Origin: Verrucomicrobiales bacterium
GTDB taxonomy: Bacteria; Verrucomicrobiota; Verrucomicrobiia; Limisphaerales; Palsa-1400
Assembly (NCBI GenBank): GCA_003138485.1
Contig: PLGF01000070.1
Span: forward strand, 1-45,377
DNA length: 45,377 nt
Reading direction: 5' to 3'
How positions within the stretch are numbered: position 1 is the first letter of the stretch; each line of letters begins with the position of its first letter. This document shows positions 25,788 through 33,508 of this stretch, one piece after another. Below the pieces are notes generated by a model, which saw only the letters and a list, made by a program, of their open reading frames with translations, was not told where the DNA came from and ran no database searches. Both the position numbers and the translations under genes were made by a program.

Positions 25788-25831
25788 GGTGGGGCAGCAT
25801 CCGCAAGCGGTGCAGCCCAATAATTTGTTCC
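25788..25831 (-). repeat. Second copy of the dispersed repeat, inverted
   Basis: The minus strand reads GGAACAAATTATTGGGCTGC followed by an ACCGC/GCGG hairpin. This matches the 15341-15383 segment at almost every position in its first half. The surrounding 25671-26038 contains no gene that I can support. Part of it (about 25960-26020, with GAGGGTGAAAGTCCGC) vaguely recalls the 5' domain of a group II intron, but too little is present to call it. Confidence 0.5.
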
Positions 25832-26038
25832 ATCCCCCGCGACGCCCCAAATAGCCCGAAGGCCGCCGCCCCCTCCAAAACCCTCACCGCCGTCAATTTA
25901 AGCCGTAAATAGGCGCAACCAGCCGGCCAAAACCCCGGATTGATAACTTCCCAGAGCTTGCCAGAGGGTGAAAGTCCGCAACACAAGCCCATCAAGAGAA
26001 AGCGACTTTTCTCGCGCTGACTGTAACGTCGTTACGAG

Positions 26039-26266
26039 ATGAACCATAGACTCAGACTTGTCGAAGTGGGGGTCATCATCGCCACCCTGATCGTGATTGG
26101 GATGATCTTGGTTGCAAACCACATTATAGTTCACAATCAATCCTGTATCCGATCCTGTATCAACAGCCTTGTACTTATTGACTCCACCAAACAGCAATGG
26201 GCGTTGGAACAGCGTAAACAGGCAACAGATATTCCCACAGTGACAGAATTTTGGGACCAATATTGA
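26039..26266 (+). pseudogene. Truncated type IV pilin/pseudopilin-like remnant
   Basis: The 75-residue frame begins MNHRLRLVEVGVIIATLIVI and continues SCINSLVLIDSTKQQWALEQ. The second segment closely resembles the C-I-N-N-L-R-Q-I-D-A-A-K-Q-Q-W-A-L-E block that follows the N-terminal helix in many pseudopilin-like proteins of Verrucomicrobiota. The LVEV at the start corresponds to the F-T-L-V-E-I prepilin motif, but the Gly and Phe before the cleavage site are lost (HRLRLVEV). The protein stops at about half the usual length, after DIPTVTEFWDQY. It is probably a decayed gene; a short functional form cannot be ruled out. Base composition is more AT-rich than the core genes nearby. The following 26267-26458 holds nothing recognisable. 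Confidence 0.55.
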
Positions 26267-26458
26267 ATGGGACGCCCGAAGCCTATTAACGAAGCTGAAC
26301 TTCGCTCCTGCCCGAATGATGCGGCAGGGAGTTTTCGAACCAGCTATCAGATACGCAGTGTTGAGAAACCTCCGATTTGATTGATTGACCCGAAGAGCCA
26401 TGTTCTGCCGCTGCGATGACGCAAGGCGGCAAATGGCGCTTTGAATCTCTATTCCCAC

Positions 26459-26659
26459 TCATTCGGCATGGAGTGGGGAACCGTGGAATATCGGCTTGGT
26501 CATTGCCTGGTACATCATATCCTCGCTGAGGATCGGCGAGCCGCAAAGTTCGTACCCGGCGCTCAGTTTTTCATTTACCTTCCGCGCAAGATCATCATGG
26601 GTTGCGGCGTCAGCGTGAAATGGCTCGGCGACGATGATGTATTCAATGGGAGTCTTCAT
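26459..26659 (-). CDS. DUF1737 small protein
   Basis: The product has 66 residues: MKTPIEYIIVAEPFHADAAT, then ARKVNEKLSAGYELCGSPIL and MMYQAMTKPIF. The K-V-N-x-x-x-x-x-G-Y/W-x-x-x-G-x-x and Y-Q-A-M-x-K blocks are those of DUF1737, a small alpha/beta domain of unknown function. A purine-rich AGAGGG stretch lies just before the ATG. It follows the eRF1-like gene on the same strand with a 14-base gap, so the two may be co-transcribed. No targeting signal is seen. Confidence 0.72.
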   Translation of the reverse strand: MKTPIEYIIVAEPFHADAATHDDLARKVNEKLSAGYELCGSPILSEDMMYQAMTKPIFHGSPLHAE

Positions 26660-26673
26660 TTTTCCCTCTGAAT

Positions 26674-27138
26674 CTATCCTTGTCTTGCCGCTTCATGGCA
26701 AAAGTGATGGCGGACACGGGCGACAATCTGCGGCTCGGTCATTTTGTCAACCGTTTCCATCGTAACGATATGGGCGCCGGCTTTGGCCTTCTCGAATCGC
26801 TTTTTCAGTTCACCTTTGGCCTCGCCCGGACCCAAAATCAAGACCGTTCCGGCATCGCGAAGAAAGGAAATGATCTCGTCGTAGTAGCGTGCCAGGCACC
26901 CGTTGTACTCTCTCTGGCGCGAATCGTCCGCGGGAACCGCCTGGAATTCAAATCGGCCGGTGGATGGCTCGCCGGAGCGCCGGGGTTGAGATTCCGCGTT
27001 TGATTGGATCCGTTTTGTTTGTTCCCCGGTTTTCGACAGAACGACGATGATGGCCTCTCGATGGTCAATCCAAAGTCCCGCTTCTGCTTTGTCATCTCCG
27101 CCTTTGTTGATCGTGTTTGTGTCGTTCATTAAAGACAA
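26674..27138 (-). CDS. Bacterial eRF1-like (baeRF-type) translational machinery protein
   Basis: The 154-residue protein contains AGLWIDHREAIIVVLSKTGE near the start, YDEIISFLRDAGTVLILGPG and EAKGELKKRFEKAK in the middle, and METVDKMTEPQIVARVRHHF at the end. These match short bacterial proteins annotated as 'translational machinery protein' and related to archaeal/eukaryotic release factor domains (W-I-D-H-R-x-A, G-P-G-x-A-K, T-x-x-Q-x-V-A-x-x-R). The function is not established; a link to stalled or hibernating ribosomes has been proposed for the superfamily. An ATG three codons in (27129) is an alternative start. The neighbouring gap 27139-27315 shows nothing recognisable. Confidence 0.7.
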   Translation of the reverse strand: MSLMNDTNTINKGGDDKAEAGLWIDHREAIIVVLSKTGEQTKRIQSNAESQPRRSGEPSTGRFEFQAVPADDSRQREYNGCLARYYDEIISFLRDAGTVLILGPGEAKGELKKRFEKAKAGAHIVTMETVDKMTEPQIVARVRHHFCHEAARQG

Positions 27139-27315
27139 GTTAAGCGCCGGTCCATCCGCCGCCTATGGGGTGAAACCCTACCGCGAGTTTTGTGCCGGGG
27201 AATTCCGCGCTCCGCCAGCGCCACGCCAAAGGCGTAGCGATCCAAATTGGCCGCCCGTGCCCCTTTCCGAATTCCAGTTGATAAAGGCCTTGGAGGAGTC
27301 CGCCTATGACGCCGA

Positions 27316-27735
27316 CTATCGCTTTAGCCGATAAAACTGCTGCGCGCCCGACATGGTGTTGATGATGAGGTTCTGCCCGGCAATGACGACCGGTTCCGGA
27401 GCGACATTGGTCCAGGCGGAAGGCGCGGCAAGGTTCGTGGTGGATTGTAAAATGAATCCGTTGGTGCTGACCGGCCACGATAAAATGACATAAGGTCCGG
27501 TGGGTGTAATGACCAGTTCCGACGGAGATGGCGGCAGCGAAAGACTGAACACCGTGCCGTAACCCTCGGCGCCCCCTTCCTCCGCTGTCCCAAAAAGGGT
27601 ATTGTCCGATAGAATCAAAGCGGCATACGGATAGGCTCCGTCGTTTCCATCAGTGAAAGCATAGAGGGTCGTGAAACCTGTTCCATCCGTGTTGATGGAA
27701 AACACCGTGCCGTAACCATCGTTACCTCCTGAGAA
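27316..27735 (-). pseudogene. 3' fragment of a GloVer-repeat exported protein
   Basis: The frame is open from the tRNA boundary and reads SGGNDGYGTVFSINTDGTGF, then TTLYAFTDGNDGAYPYAALI, LSDNTLFGTAEEGGAEGYGT and VFSLSLPP. These are one full and one partial GloVer-type unit (G-T-V-F-S ... L-Y-x-F-T ... L-I-L-S-x-x-x-L-x-G-T-A). A C-terminal domain WPVSTNGFILQSTTNLAAPS...WTN...QQFYRLKR follows, the same kind as at the end of the S53 peptidase. Complete proteins of this type have a signal peptide and many repeats; here the 5' part is missing and the fragment begins directly after the CCA of tRNA-Pro. It is probably not expressed as a functional protein. Confidence 0.75.
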
Positions 27736-27812
27736 TGGTCGGAGCGACAGGATTTGAACCTGCGGCGTCTTGGTCCCAAACCAAGTGCTCTACCAGGCTG
27801 AGCTACGCTCCG
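27736..27812 (-). tRNA. tRNA-Pro (anticodon TGG)
   Basis: The minus strand folds as a standard tRNA: acceptor CGGAGCG/CGCTCCG, D-arm GCTC...GAGC, anticodon stem CTTGG/CCAAG with loop TTTGGGA (anticodon TGG), T-arm GCAGG-TTCAAAT-CCTGT, discriminator A, and an encoded CCA (27738-27736). Length is 77 with CCA. A truncated protein gene abuts its 3' end. Confidence 0.97.
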
Positions 27813-27870
27813 ATCATCAGGAACCTTATACTTGCACATCTTCCCCCGGTTGCAAGCACAAGCGGCGGAA

Positions 27871-28617
27871 TCATGGGGAATCCAGCGCCGCGCGCGCGGC
27901 GGACACCAGCGCGGCGACGCGGGTGGGGAGCGGAAAGTCCGAGGGGGCTTCCAATGTGTAGCTCAGGCGGGTTTTGTGCATGCTCAGATAGAATGCCTCC
28001 GGCCATTGCGGACGGTCGGCCAGGGTGATTTGCGGGCGGATGATGCCGTTGCGCGCCTCGCGTCCCTCAATCATTGGGGAAAGGTCGATCGGGCACACCT
28101 TGGCGACGGCTTGAATGATTTTTTCCGCCAGGGACGGGCGCGAATCAGGGTTTAATTCGTAAAGGTAGAAGCCTTGCGATTCCCAATCTTCGTGCAGGCA
28201 AAGTACCAGATCGAACGGCGGTTGCCGCTCCAGCCAGGCCACGTGGGCGCGCACCTCGGCCGATGATAAATGCCGGTAATCGCGATTCTGGTCGATGCCC
28301 TGGGCGTTTTCCCGTTGATTGAGCGGAAATCCCGTCGGATTCAGGCAGGGGCAAATCCACAAGGCGGCGTCGCCAGGCCATCGGTCTTCTTCGAGCAATT
28401 GCAACATCGCCAGCGGGCCGGCGGGTTCGTCGCCATGAATTCCGGTGGAAAGATAAAGGCGATTCCGGGGCGAGGGCGTGGGGCGGCGCAAACCGGGAAA
28501 ATCGCCGTCCCGGACCCAATTTTTTCCCGCAATGGCGCGGTCAATTTTTTGCAGGACGGACTGGATGTCAATACCCTCGCCCCGGTATCCGCCGACGTTT
28601 TTGCCTAAGCGCCGCAT
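27871..28617 (-). CDS. M14-family zinc carboxypeptidase-like protein
   Basis: From ATG 28617 (MRRLGKNVGGYRGEGIDIQS) the product has 248 residues. Zinc-ligand motif YLSTGIHGDEPAG (His and Glu), substrate-binding QNRDYR, the third ligand in LCLHEDWES, and a catalytic-type Glu in YTLEAPSDFPL indicate an M14 metallocarboxypeptidase, in the branch of short cytoplasmic MpaA/AstE-like enzymes. Possible substrates are murein peptides or acyl-amino acids. Its start overlaps the bioB 3' end by 13 bases, so it is translated with bioB, although no functional link to biotin is evident. There is no signal peptide. Confidence 0.88.
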   Translation of the reverse strand: MRRLGKNVGGYRGEGIDIQSVLQKIDRAIAGKNWVRDGDFPGLRRPTPSPRNRLYLSTGIHGDEPAGPLAMLQLLEEDRWPGDAALWICPCLNPTGFPLNQRENAQGIDQNRDYRHLSSAEVRAHVAWLERQPPFDLVLCLHEDWESQGFYLYELNPDSRPSLAEKIIQAVAKVCPIDLSPMIEGREARNGIIRPQITLADRPQWPEAFYLSMHKTRLSYTLEAPSDFPLPTRVAALVSAARAALDSP

Positions 28618-29660
28618 GAGGGACTTTGATCGGTGAAGCCGTGGTGGTCCCAATTGGGGTCCAGTCCAAGGTCCTTGAGCATTTGCAGGTCTTTTTCCAC
28701 CGGCTGATTGAGCGTGGTGAGATAATTGCCGACCATCAAGGCGCTGGCGCCGGCGGTGAAGACCATGCACTGCATGTCGCGCAAATTGAGCGTGCGCCCG
28801 CCGGCGACCATGATTTCCTGGCGGGGCAAAATGTGGCGGAAGCAGGCAATGGTCTTGAGAATCTCCAAAGGCGGCAGCGATGGGTTGTTTTCAAAAGGGG
28901 TGCCTTTGATGGGATTGAGAATGTTGATCGGCACGACGTTGGCGCCGATTTCTTTAAGAGCGAACGCCAGATCGCGGCGATCCTCCCGCGTTTCGCCCAT
29001 CCCGATGATGCCCCCGGAACAGATCTTTATCCCCGCATTCTTCAGGTGCGAAATCGTCTTCAGCCGCTCTTCATAACTGTGCGTGGTGCAAACCTTGGGG
29101 AAAAACCGCTTCGAGCTTTCCAGGTTGTGCCCGTAGCATTCCACGCCCGCCTCCTTCAAGCGATCAGCCACCCGCTGGCTTTTGATGATGCCCAATGACG
29201 CATCCGGCCGCGTCTTGCCTCCCTGCGCAAGCTCTCGAATCCGCTCGCAAACTTCATCGAGCATCGGCCCCTCGTTCAAGCCGCGCCATGCCGCGACGAC
29301 GCCCAACGCCGTCACGCCGTTGCGGTTGGCCTCTTCGGCGGCCTCGCCGACCGGTTCGGGGTCGATAAAGCCGTACTGCGGCGAGCTGGTTTGGTGAAAG
29401 GCTGATTGGGCGCAAAAACTGCAATTCTCCGAGCAGGCCCCCGCCTTGGCGTTGACGATGGAACACAGGTGAATCTTGTTCCCCTTGAAATGCTCCCGCA
29501 GGCGGTTGGCGCCGGCCATCAGGTCGAAGATGTCCGCCGTGCTCTCGAGGTCGAAAAGCCAGAGCGCCTCTTCGCGCGTGACCTCTCCGCCGTCCAGAAC
29601 GCGCCGCGTCAAGTCGTCGATTTTGCTGTGGATACTTGCGTCAACCAAGTCTTCGATCAT
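28605..29660 (-). CDS. bioB: Biotin synthase
   Basis: BioB inserts sulfur into dethiobiotin using radical SAM chemistry. The 351-residue product from ATG 29660 (MIEDLVDASIHSKIDDLTRR) has the radical SAM cluster motif GACSENCSFCAQS, followed by YGHNLESSKRFFPKVCTTHS, CSGGIIGMGETREDRRDLAF, VPINILNPIKGTPFE and VAGGRTLNLRDMQCMVFTAG. TTLNQPVEKDLQMLKDLGLD closes the fold. No other biotin synthesis gene is nearby, but birA lies about 8 kb away. The ATG overlaps, on the opposite strand, the first possible ATG of the GT10 gene. A TTGAAC/TATTGT pair upstream could be its promoter, which would lie inside the extended GT10 frame. Confidence 0.97.
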   Translation of the reverse strand: MIEDLVDASIHSKIDDLTRRVLDGGEVTREEALWLFDLESTADIFDLMAGANRLREHFKGNKIHLCSIVNAKAGACSENCSFCAQSAFHQTSSPQYGFIDPEPVGEAAEEANRNGVTALGVVAAWRGLNEGPMLDEVCERIRELAQGGKTRPDASLGIIKSQRVADRLKEAGVECYGHNLESSKRFFPKVCTTHSYEERLKTISHLKNAGIKICSGGIIGMGETREDRRDLAFALKEIGANVVPINILNPIKGTPFENNPSLPPLEILKTIACFRHILPRQEIMVAGGRTLNLRDMQCMVFTAGASALMVGNYLTTLNQPVEKDLQMLKDLGLDPNWDHHGFTDQSPSCGA

Positions 29661-29751
29661 GGTTGACACAATAAAACAGGCGCTTCGGCGGTTCAAGTGG
29701 CAAAATGAAAAAACCTTGCCGCCCGCCGCCGGTCTTGTAAGGTTTTCCCTA

Positions 29752-30855
29752 GTGCCAACACGAGGACAGCCGTTCCATCCGGAAGCAGACCCGTCGCGCC
29801 GCGCCGGGCGATCTCCGGGCAGGGCGTTGAATCTGGGGTTCTGGAATTTTTATCCCTTTTACAACGGCAACAGGATGTTTGAGGAGGCCACAACCTCAAC
29901 AGCGGGGGACAACGTGAATTATGGGACAGCCAGGCTCGCCAGGATTCTCCGGGGGCTTGGGCATCAGGTCAACACTCTGGATAAAGCCGGCGGCCAACTC
30001 GACGCGGCTGTATTTTTCGACCATCCGACTTTTTTAAACCGTTATTATCAGCGGCTGAGAAAAACGCAGACCAGGCTCCATCTGTATTTAATGGAGAACG
30101 CGGTCAACAGGCCGGACAACTATTGGAGGTGGAACCATCGTGATTTTGAGAAGGTCTTCACCTGGAATCCTCAACTGGTTGACAATAAGAAGTACTTTCT
30201 CATCTACCACGGCGTAAAAATACCGGCGCCTTTCAAAGCGGACCTTGCGGCCAAGGACAAATTCTGCGTCCTGCTTTCGAGCCAGAAATACAGCACGCAC
30301 AAGAAGGCCCTTTACAAGGAGCGGATTGATATCATCCGCTGGTTTGAGCGAGAGCACCCCGATCAATTTGACCTCCACGGTCATAGATGGAACCGGTTTT
30401 ATTTCAACAATTTTCTGTGGCGCCTGAACATTCCACTGGCCCACTTTTACCACTTTTTCCCGGCGCGGTTCAAGACTCATGGCTTTCCATCCCACAGGGG
30501 GATCGTCGATCGCAAGCGTGACGTGATGCGTTCATACAAGTTCGCAATCGTTTATGAGAACGCGGTGTTCCCCGGTTACTTGACGGAGAAGATTTTTGAC
30601 GCATTTTTCGCGGGCTGCGTGCCGGTCTATCTTGGAGCGCCGGACGTGCTGGAACACATTCCCGCGGAAACGTTCATCGCCAGGAAGGACTTCGCCAACA
30701 ACGACGCGCTCTACCGTTATCTAAGCGGCATGAGCGAGAAGGAGTATCTGGGCAGAATCCGGGCCATCGAGGAATTCGTCAATGGGGAGCGGATTCAACG
30801 CTTCAACGCGGACCGTTTCGTGGATTTGATCATCAAACATCTCGTCGAGGGTTAG
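29752..30855 (+). CDS. Glycosyltransferase family 10 (alpha-1,3-fucosyltransferase-like)
   Basis: The C-terminal half carries the GT10 motif: YKFAIVYENAVFPGYLTEKI followed by FDAFFAGCVPVYLGAPDV, the donor-binding region of bacterial and eukaryotic alpha-1,3/4-fucosyltransferases. Upstream are LRLYLME-type strands (RLHLYLMENAVNRPDNYW) and LLSSQKYSTHKKALYKERID. The enzyme probably transfers fucose or a related deoxysugar to an exopolysaccharide or LPS chain. The start is uncertain: ATG 29659 (overlapping bioB), GTG 29752, and TTG 29827 (MNLGFWNFYPFYNG) are all in frame; homology seems to begin at NLGFWNF. It converges with the next methyltransferase (four-base overlap of the 3' ends). Confidence 0.87.
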   Translation: MPTRGQPFHPEADPSRRAGRSPGRALNLGFWNFYPFYNGNRMFEEATTSTAGDNVNYGTARLARILRGLGHQVNTLDKAGGQLDAAVFFDHPTFLNRYYQRLRKTQTRLHLYLMENAVNRPDNYWRWNHRDFEKVFTWNPQLVDNKKYFLIYHGVKIPAPFKADLAAKDKFCVLLSSQKYSTHKKALYKERIDIIRWFEREHPDQFDLHGHRWNRFYFNNFLWRLNIPLAHFYHFFPARFKTHGFPSHRGIVDRKRDVMRSYKFAIVYENAVFPGYLTEKIFDAFFAGCVPVYLGAPDVLEHIPAETFIARKDFANNDALYRYLSGMSEKEYLGRIRAIEEFVNGERIQRFNADRFVDLIIKHLVEG

Positions 30856-31562
30856 ACCTTTTCGACAACCCCGCCCTTGGTCCCCACGATGACCCGCGGT
30901 AGGGAGTGGGATTGAATAAACTCATTGTAGGCCTGATCCGAGCCGTCCCAGAGTGAATTGGGCTGGCAATCATCGACCATGATATAGGACCGGGCGTTAA
31001 GATGCTTCATTGAATTCGTGAGAACGGCTTTGGTCGGAACAAACAAATCGACATCCAGCAGCATCACGTCAATGGGAGCCACGGCGGAAAAATCCATCGT
31101 GGAGGCATCCGCGCAAATGACAACCTGATTGGAATAGCCGGCTTTCTTGAGGTTGCTTTCAAAAATCTCTTTCTTGTTATAGGCAAATCTGCCCTCCATT
31201 TCACGCCGGTCTTTGCTGCGGTGTTTCTCTTCGAAGGCAATGTCTTTTTCGAGGAACCCGCCAAAGGTGTCGATGCAATAATAGGGGCGGGTGTCGTTGT
31301 TGAGCTTCATGTGCTCCAGCAGAAAAACGGTGGTCATTCCCAAGCCCACCCCGACTTCAACAATGGCGCCCGGAGTTTTGTTTTCGCGCCGCGTGTCATC
31401 AATTTTATTGACTAGCCATGCCAATTGCGCCGGCTGCATTCCAAAAAGTGGAAAACGCGGGCGGCTCAGAAAATTGAGCCACTTGCTCCTGTACGCAACC
31501 CGCTTTGCGAATTCACCCAATTTAAAACGCAGGCCGCCCGGACGAGTGGTGGGGATGGACAT
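30852..31562 (-). CDS. TylF/MycF-like class I SAM methyltransferase
   Basis: The product has 236 residues. GAIVEVGVGLGMTTVFLLEH is the SAM-binding motif I. PYYCIDTFGGFLEKDIAFEE follows, with the D-T-F-x-G-F pattern of TylF/MycF-type O-methyltransferases, and then APIDVMLLDVDLFVPTKAVL with the metal-binding Asp pair and RSYIMVDDCQPNSLWDG. Such enzymes often methylate hydroxyl groups of sugars. It is the last gene of a leftward run with an epimerase and another methyltransferase, 12 bases after the epimerase gene. The exact substrate is unknown. Confidence 0.82.
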   Translation of the reverse strand: MSIPTTRPGGLRFKLGEFAKRVAYRSKWLNFLSRPRFPLFGMQPAQLAWLVNKIDDTRRENKTPGAIVEVGVGLGMTTVFLLEHMKLNNDTRPYYCIDTFGGFLEKDIAFEEKHRSKDRREMEGRFAYNKKEIFESNLKKAGYSNQVVICADASTMDFSAVAPIDVMLLDVDLFVPTKAVLTNSMKHLNARSYIMVDDCQPNSLWDGSDQAYNEFIQSHSLPRVIVGTKGGVVEKV

Positions 31563-31574
31563 AGATAAGAAGAG

Positions 31575-32546
31575 TCACGCGCCGGGGTGTTCTTTAATCC
31601 AGGCGACCGTTTCCTTGATTCCCTGCCGCATGGAGGTTTCCGGCGGCCCCAGAAGTTGGAACGTCGGCTCCAAAGGCGCCGGGAAATCTTCAGTCATGTT
31701 TCGGAAGCGGAACGAATACATGACGAATTTCCGCCCCGTCACTGCCTCATAGAGGTCCCCAAAACGAGCCATCAGGCGGACCAGGCTCCGGGGCAGGCGT
31801 CGAACATTATGCCCGGTCAGTTCCTGGCTGTAAGCATTCATCCAATCAACAAGATTGAAGAGGCCGTCTCCGATGTAGAGCGTCTTCTGATTGACCACGG
31901 CGCCGTCCGCGTGCAGCAGCCTGTCCACCTGCCGGACGGAGTTCTTGACGTAACCCAGGCCCAACACGGCAGACCGGCCGCTGGGATGAAAGTAGTACCC
32001 CTTCTGCATGGCCCGAACCACGGTGTCCCGATAAAAGGTGTTCCACGGGCCCCAGATAAGGACCGGACGAATGATGGTCCAAATGCAACCGACATTGGCC
32101 GCCCTGGTCAGCTTCTCCATCTGCGCCTTGGCCTCGCCATAAATGGTGTGGGGACTGAAATCCTCCACCCCGGCGGGCTTGAAGCCCGGCCGGCAAACAT
32201 ATTGGGTCGATGTAACGACAACGCGGGCAACCGAGGGCGTGCTCTGGACGGCGTCGAGGATATTCTGGGTGCCGCGGGTGACGCTGGCGTAGAAAGGCTC
32301 CACCGGTCCCTTGCTGGAAATATCGGTGCGACTGGCCAAATGCACAACCGCCTCCGGTTGAAACCGCTGGAAGCAGGCCTTGACCCCCGCGCCATCGAGA
32401 ATGTCGCACTGCTCGAAATGAGCGGCCCGGCTATCGTCGGCAGGCTTGACGATGTCCATGTTGGTGATTTCATGGCCCCGGGCTGCCATGTGTTCAATGA
32501 AGTTCCTGCCGATGAAGCCGGAGCCGCCCGTCACGAGAAGTTTCAT
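31575..32546 (-). CDS. NAD-dependent epimerase/dehydratase (extended SDR)
   Basis: The 323-residue protein begins MKLLVTGGSGFIGRNFIEHM, an NAD-binding G-x-x-G-x-x-G. It has CDILD, VVHLASRTDIS, SSKGPVEPFYASVTRGTQNI, the catalytic Tyr-Lys in TIYGEAKAQMEK and a Ser/Thr region VVVTSTQYVC. It resembles nucleotide-sugar epimerases/dehydratases (GalE/WcaG type). It probably makes or modifies an activated sugar for the surrounding glycan genes. The gap to the upstream methyltransferase is 18 bases and to the downstream one 12 bases, which suggests an operon. The substrate cannot be fixed from sequence. Confidence 0.9.
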   Translation of the reverse strand: MKLLVTGGSGFIGRNFIEHMAARGHEITNMDIVKPADDSRAAHFEQCDILDGAGVKACFQRFQPEAVVHLASRTDISSKGPVEPFYASVTRGTQNILDAVQSTPSVARVVVTSTQYVCRPGFKPAGVEDFSPHTIYGEAKAQMEKLTRAANVGCIWTIIRPVLIWGPWNTFYRDTVVRAMQKGYYFHPSGRSAVLGLGYVKNSVRQVDRLLHADGAVVNQKTLYIGDGLFNLVDWMNAYSQELTGHNVRRLPRSLVRLMARFGDLYEAVTGRKFVMYSFRFRNMTEDFPAPLEPTFQLLGPPETSMRQGIKETVAWIKEHPGA

Positions 32547-32564
32547 TGGGGTGCGCGGCTGGAG

Positions 32565-33197
32565 CTAGGATTTGCGGCGGAAAACAAACTGCCGGTCGCG
32601 CAGCGACACCAATTCGGCCGCTTGAGTCTTGGCGAATTCATCGACGGCTTTGGTGACGCCGTCTTTCCACCATTGCCCCCCCACGTAGTCATCGCCGGCA
32701 ACGAAACCTCCCGGTTTGGTTTTGCGAAGGGACAGTTCGAGGTCCTTTTTGACGTATTCATACAGATGGTTGCCATCGATATAAACCCAGTCGAAAAAGG
32801 CGTCTGGGAACTGGCCCAGAACATCCGCGGAAAAACCGCGATGAATTGTGACTTGTCCCCGAGCCGCTTGCGCCTGGAACCTGGCGCATACGTCGGCATA
32901 GTGCCGGTCCATTTCCTCCTGGCCTCTTTTCGTCAGACCGCCGTATAAGGCGTATTTATACATGGCGGATGGCTCGTGCTTCCAGGGGTCGATTAAATGG
33001 AGTTGTTTGGGCTGGACAACCTCCAGAAGCCTGGCCGAAAAGTCTCCGCGCCAAACGCCAATCTCCGCGCCGAGCGAGTTTTTGGGCAGCATCTCCAACA
33101 AAAACGTCCGAAGGTTGTCCGGGGCCAGACCCACGGCCCGGGCAAGGGGTTCGGCGCCAGGGATTCGCCTGATCAGATTCTTGACGTATAGCCTCAT
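32565..33197 (-). CDS. Class I SAM-dependent methyltransferase (Methyltransf_24-like)
   Basis: The product has 210 residues. SLGAEIGVWRGDFSARLLEV is the SAM motif I. QLHLIDPWKHEPSAMYKYAL follows, then FDWVYIDGNHLYEYVKKDLE and the family's GGFVAGDDYVGGQWWKDGV. Proteins of this kind act on sugar or glycan acceptors in polysaccharide loci. It is the first gene of a leftward trio (methyltransferase, epimerase, TylF-like methyltransferase). The divergent sulfotransferase gene lies about 310 bases away, with a shared intergenic region. Confidence 0.85.
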   Translation of the reverse strand: MRLYVKNLIRRIPGAEPLARAVGLAPDNLRTFLLEMLPKNSLGAEIGVWRGDFSARLLEVVQPKQLHLIDPWKHEPSAMYKYALYGGLTKRGQEEMDRHYADVCARFQAQAARGQVTIHRGFSADVLGQFPDAFFDWVYIDGNHLYEYVKKDLELSLRKTKPGGFVAGDDYVGGQWWKDGVTKAVDEFAKTQAAELVSLRDRQFVFRRKS

Positions 33198-33368
33198 CGC
33201 CTGTTCAGACTGCCCAATTCTGATCGCACCGACAAGGAAAAACTCGCATCCTTGTTATTATCAATTACTTGTGCAAAGAAAATCACATTGGGAGGGAGAT
33301 TACCCGGGGTAAGCCGTCTGAAACTGTCGTTGGAAGGGGCTTGACGAGAGGGCCTGTGCCTGTCAGGA

Positions 33369-33397
33369 TTTACACTACAATGATGAGATGGTATGTT
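33369..33397 (+). promoter_or_regulatory. Candidate sigma70 promoter upstream of the sulfotransferase
   Basis: TTTACA (33369-33374) and TATGTT (33392-33397) are separated by 17 bases. The surrounding 33198-33508 is more AT-rich in part, contains no supported gene, and separates two divergent units, so promoters in both directions are expected here. The minus-strand promoter is not obvious. Confidence 0.45.
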
Positions 33398-33508
33398 TTG
33401 TATCGGCACTTTTGCGGCCAGCCAAAGGCGGGAACCGTGACCGCCTCCTCATTGGCGCGAGAGGTTGACAAACTGGGTCAACAAGCCTCCTAACAACAAG
33501 ATTTTACG

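Noticed and set aside
25950-26030. Group II intron-like 5' segment (GAGGGTGAAAGTCCGC)
   Set aside because: Only a short stretch resembles domain I; no reverse transcriptase, domain V or exon-binding structure is visible.
25898-26458. 186-residue minus-strand frame
   Set aside because: It is antisense to the pilin-like remnant and shows no protein-like conservation.
33269-33493. 74-residue plus-strand frame before the sulfotransferase
   Set aside because: It covers the candidate promoter, has no homology features and no ribosome binding site.
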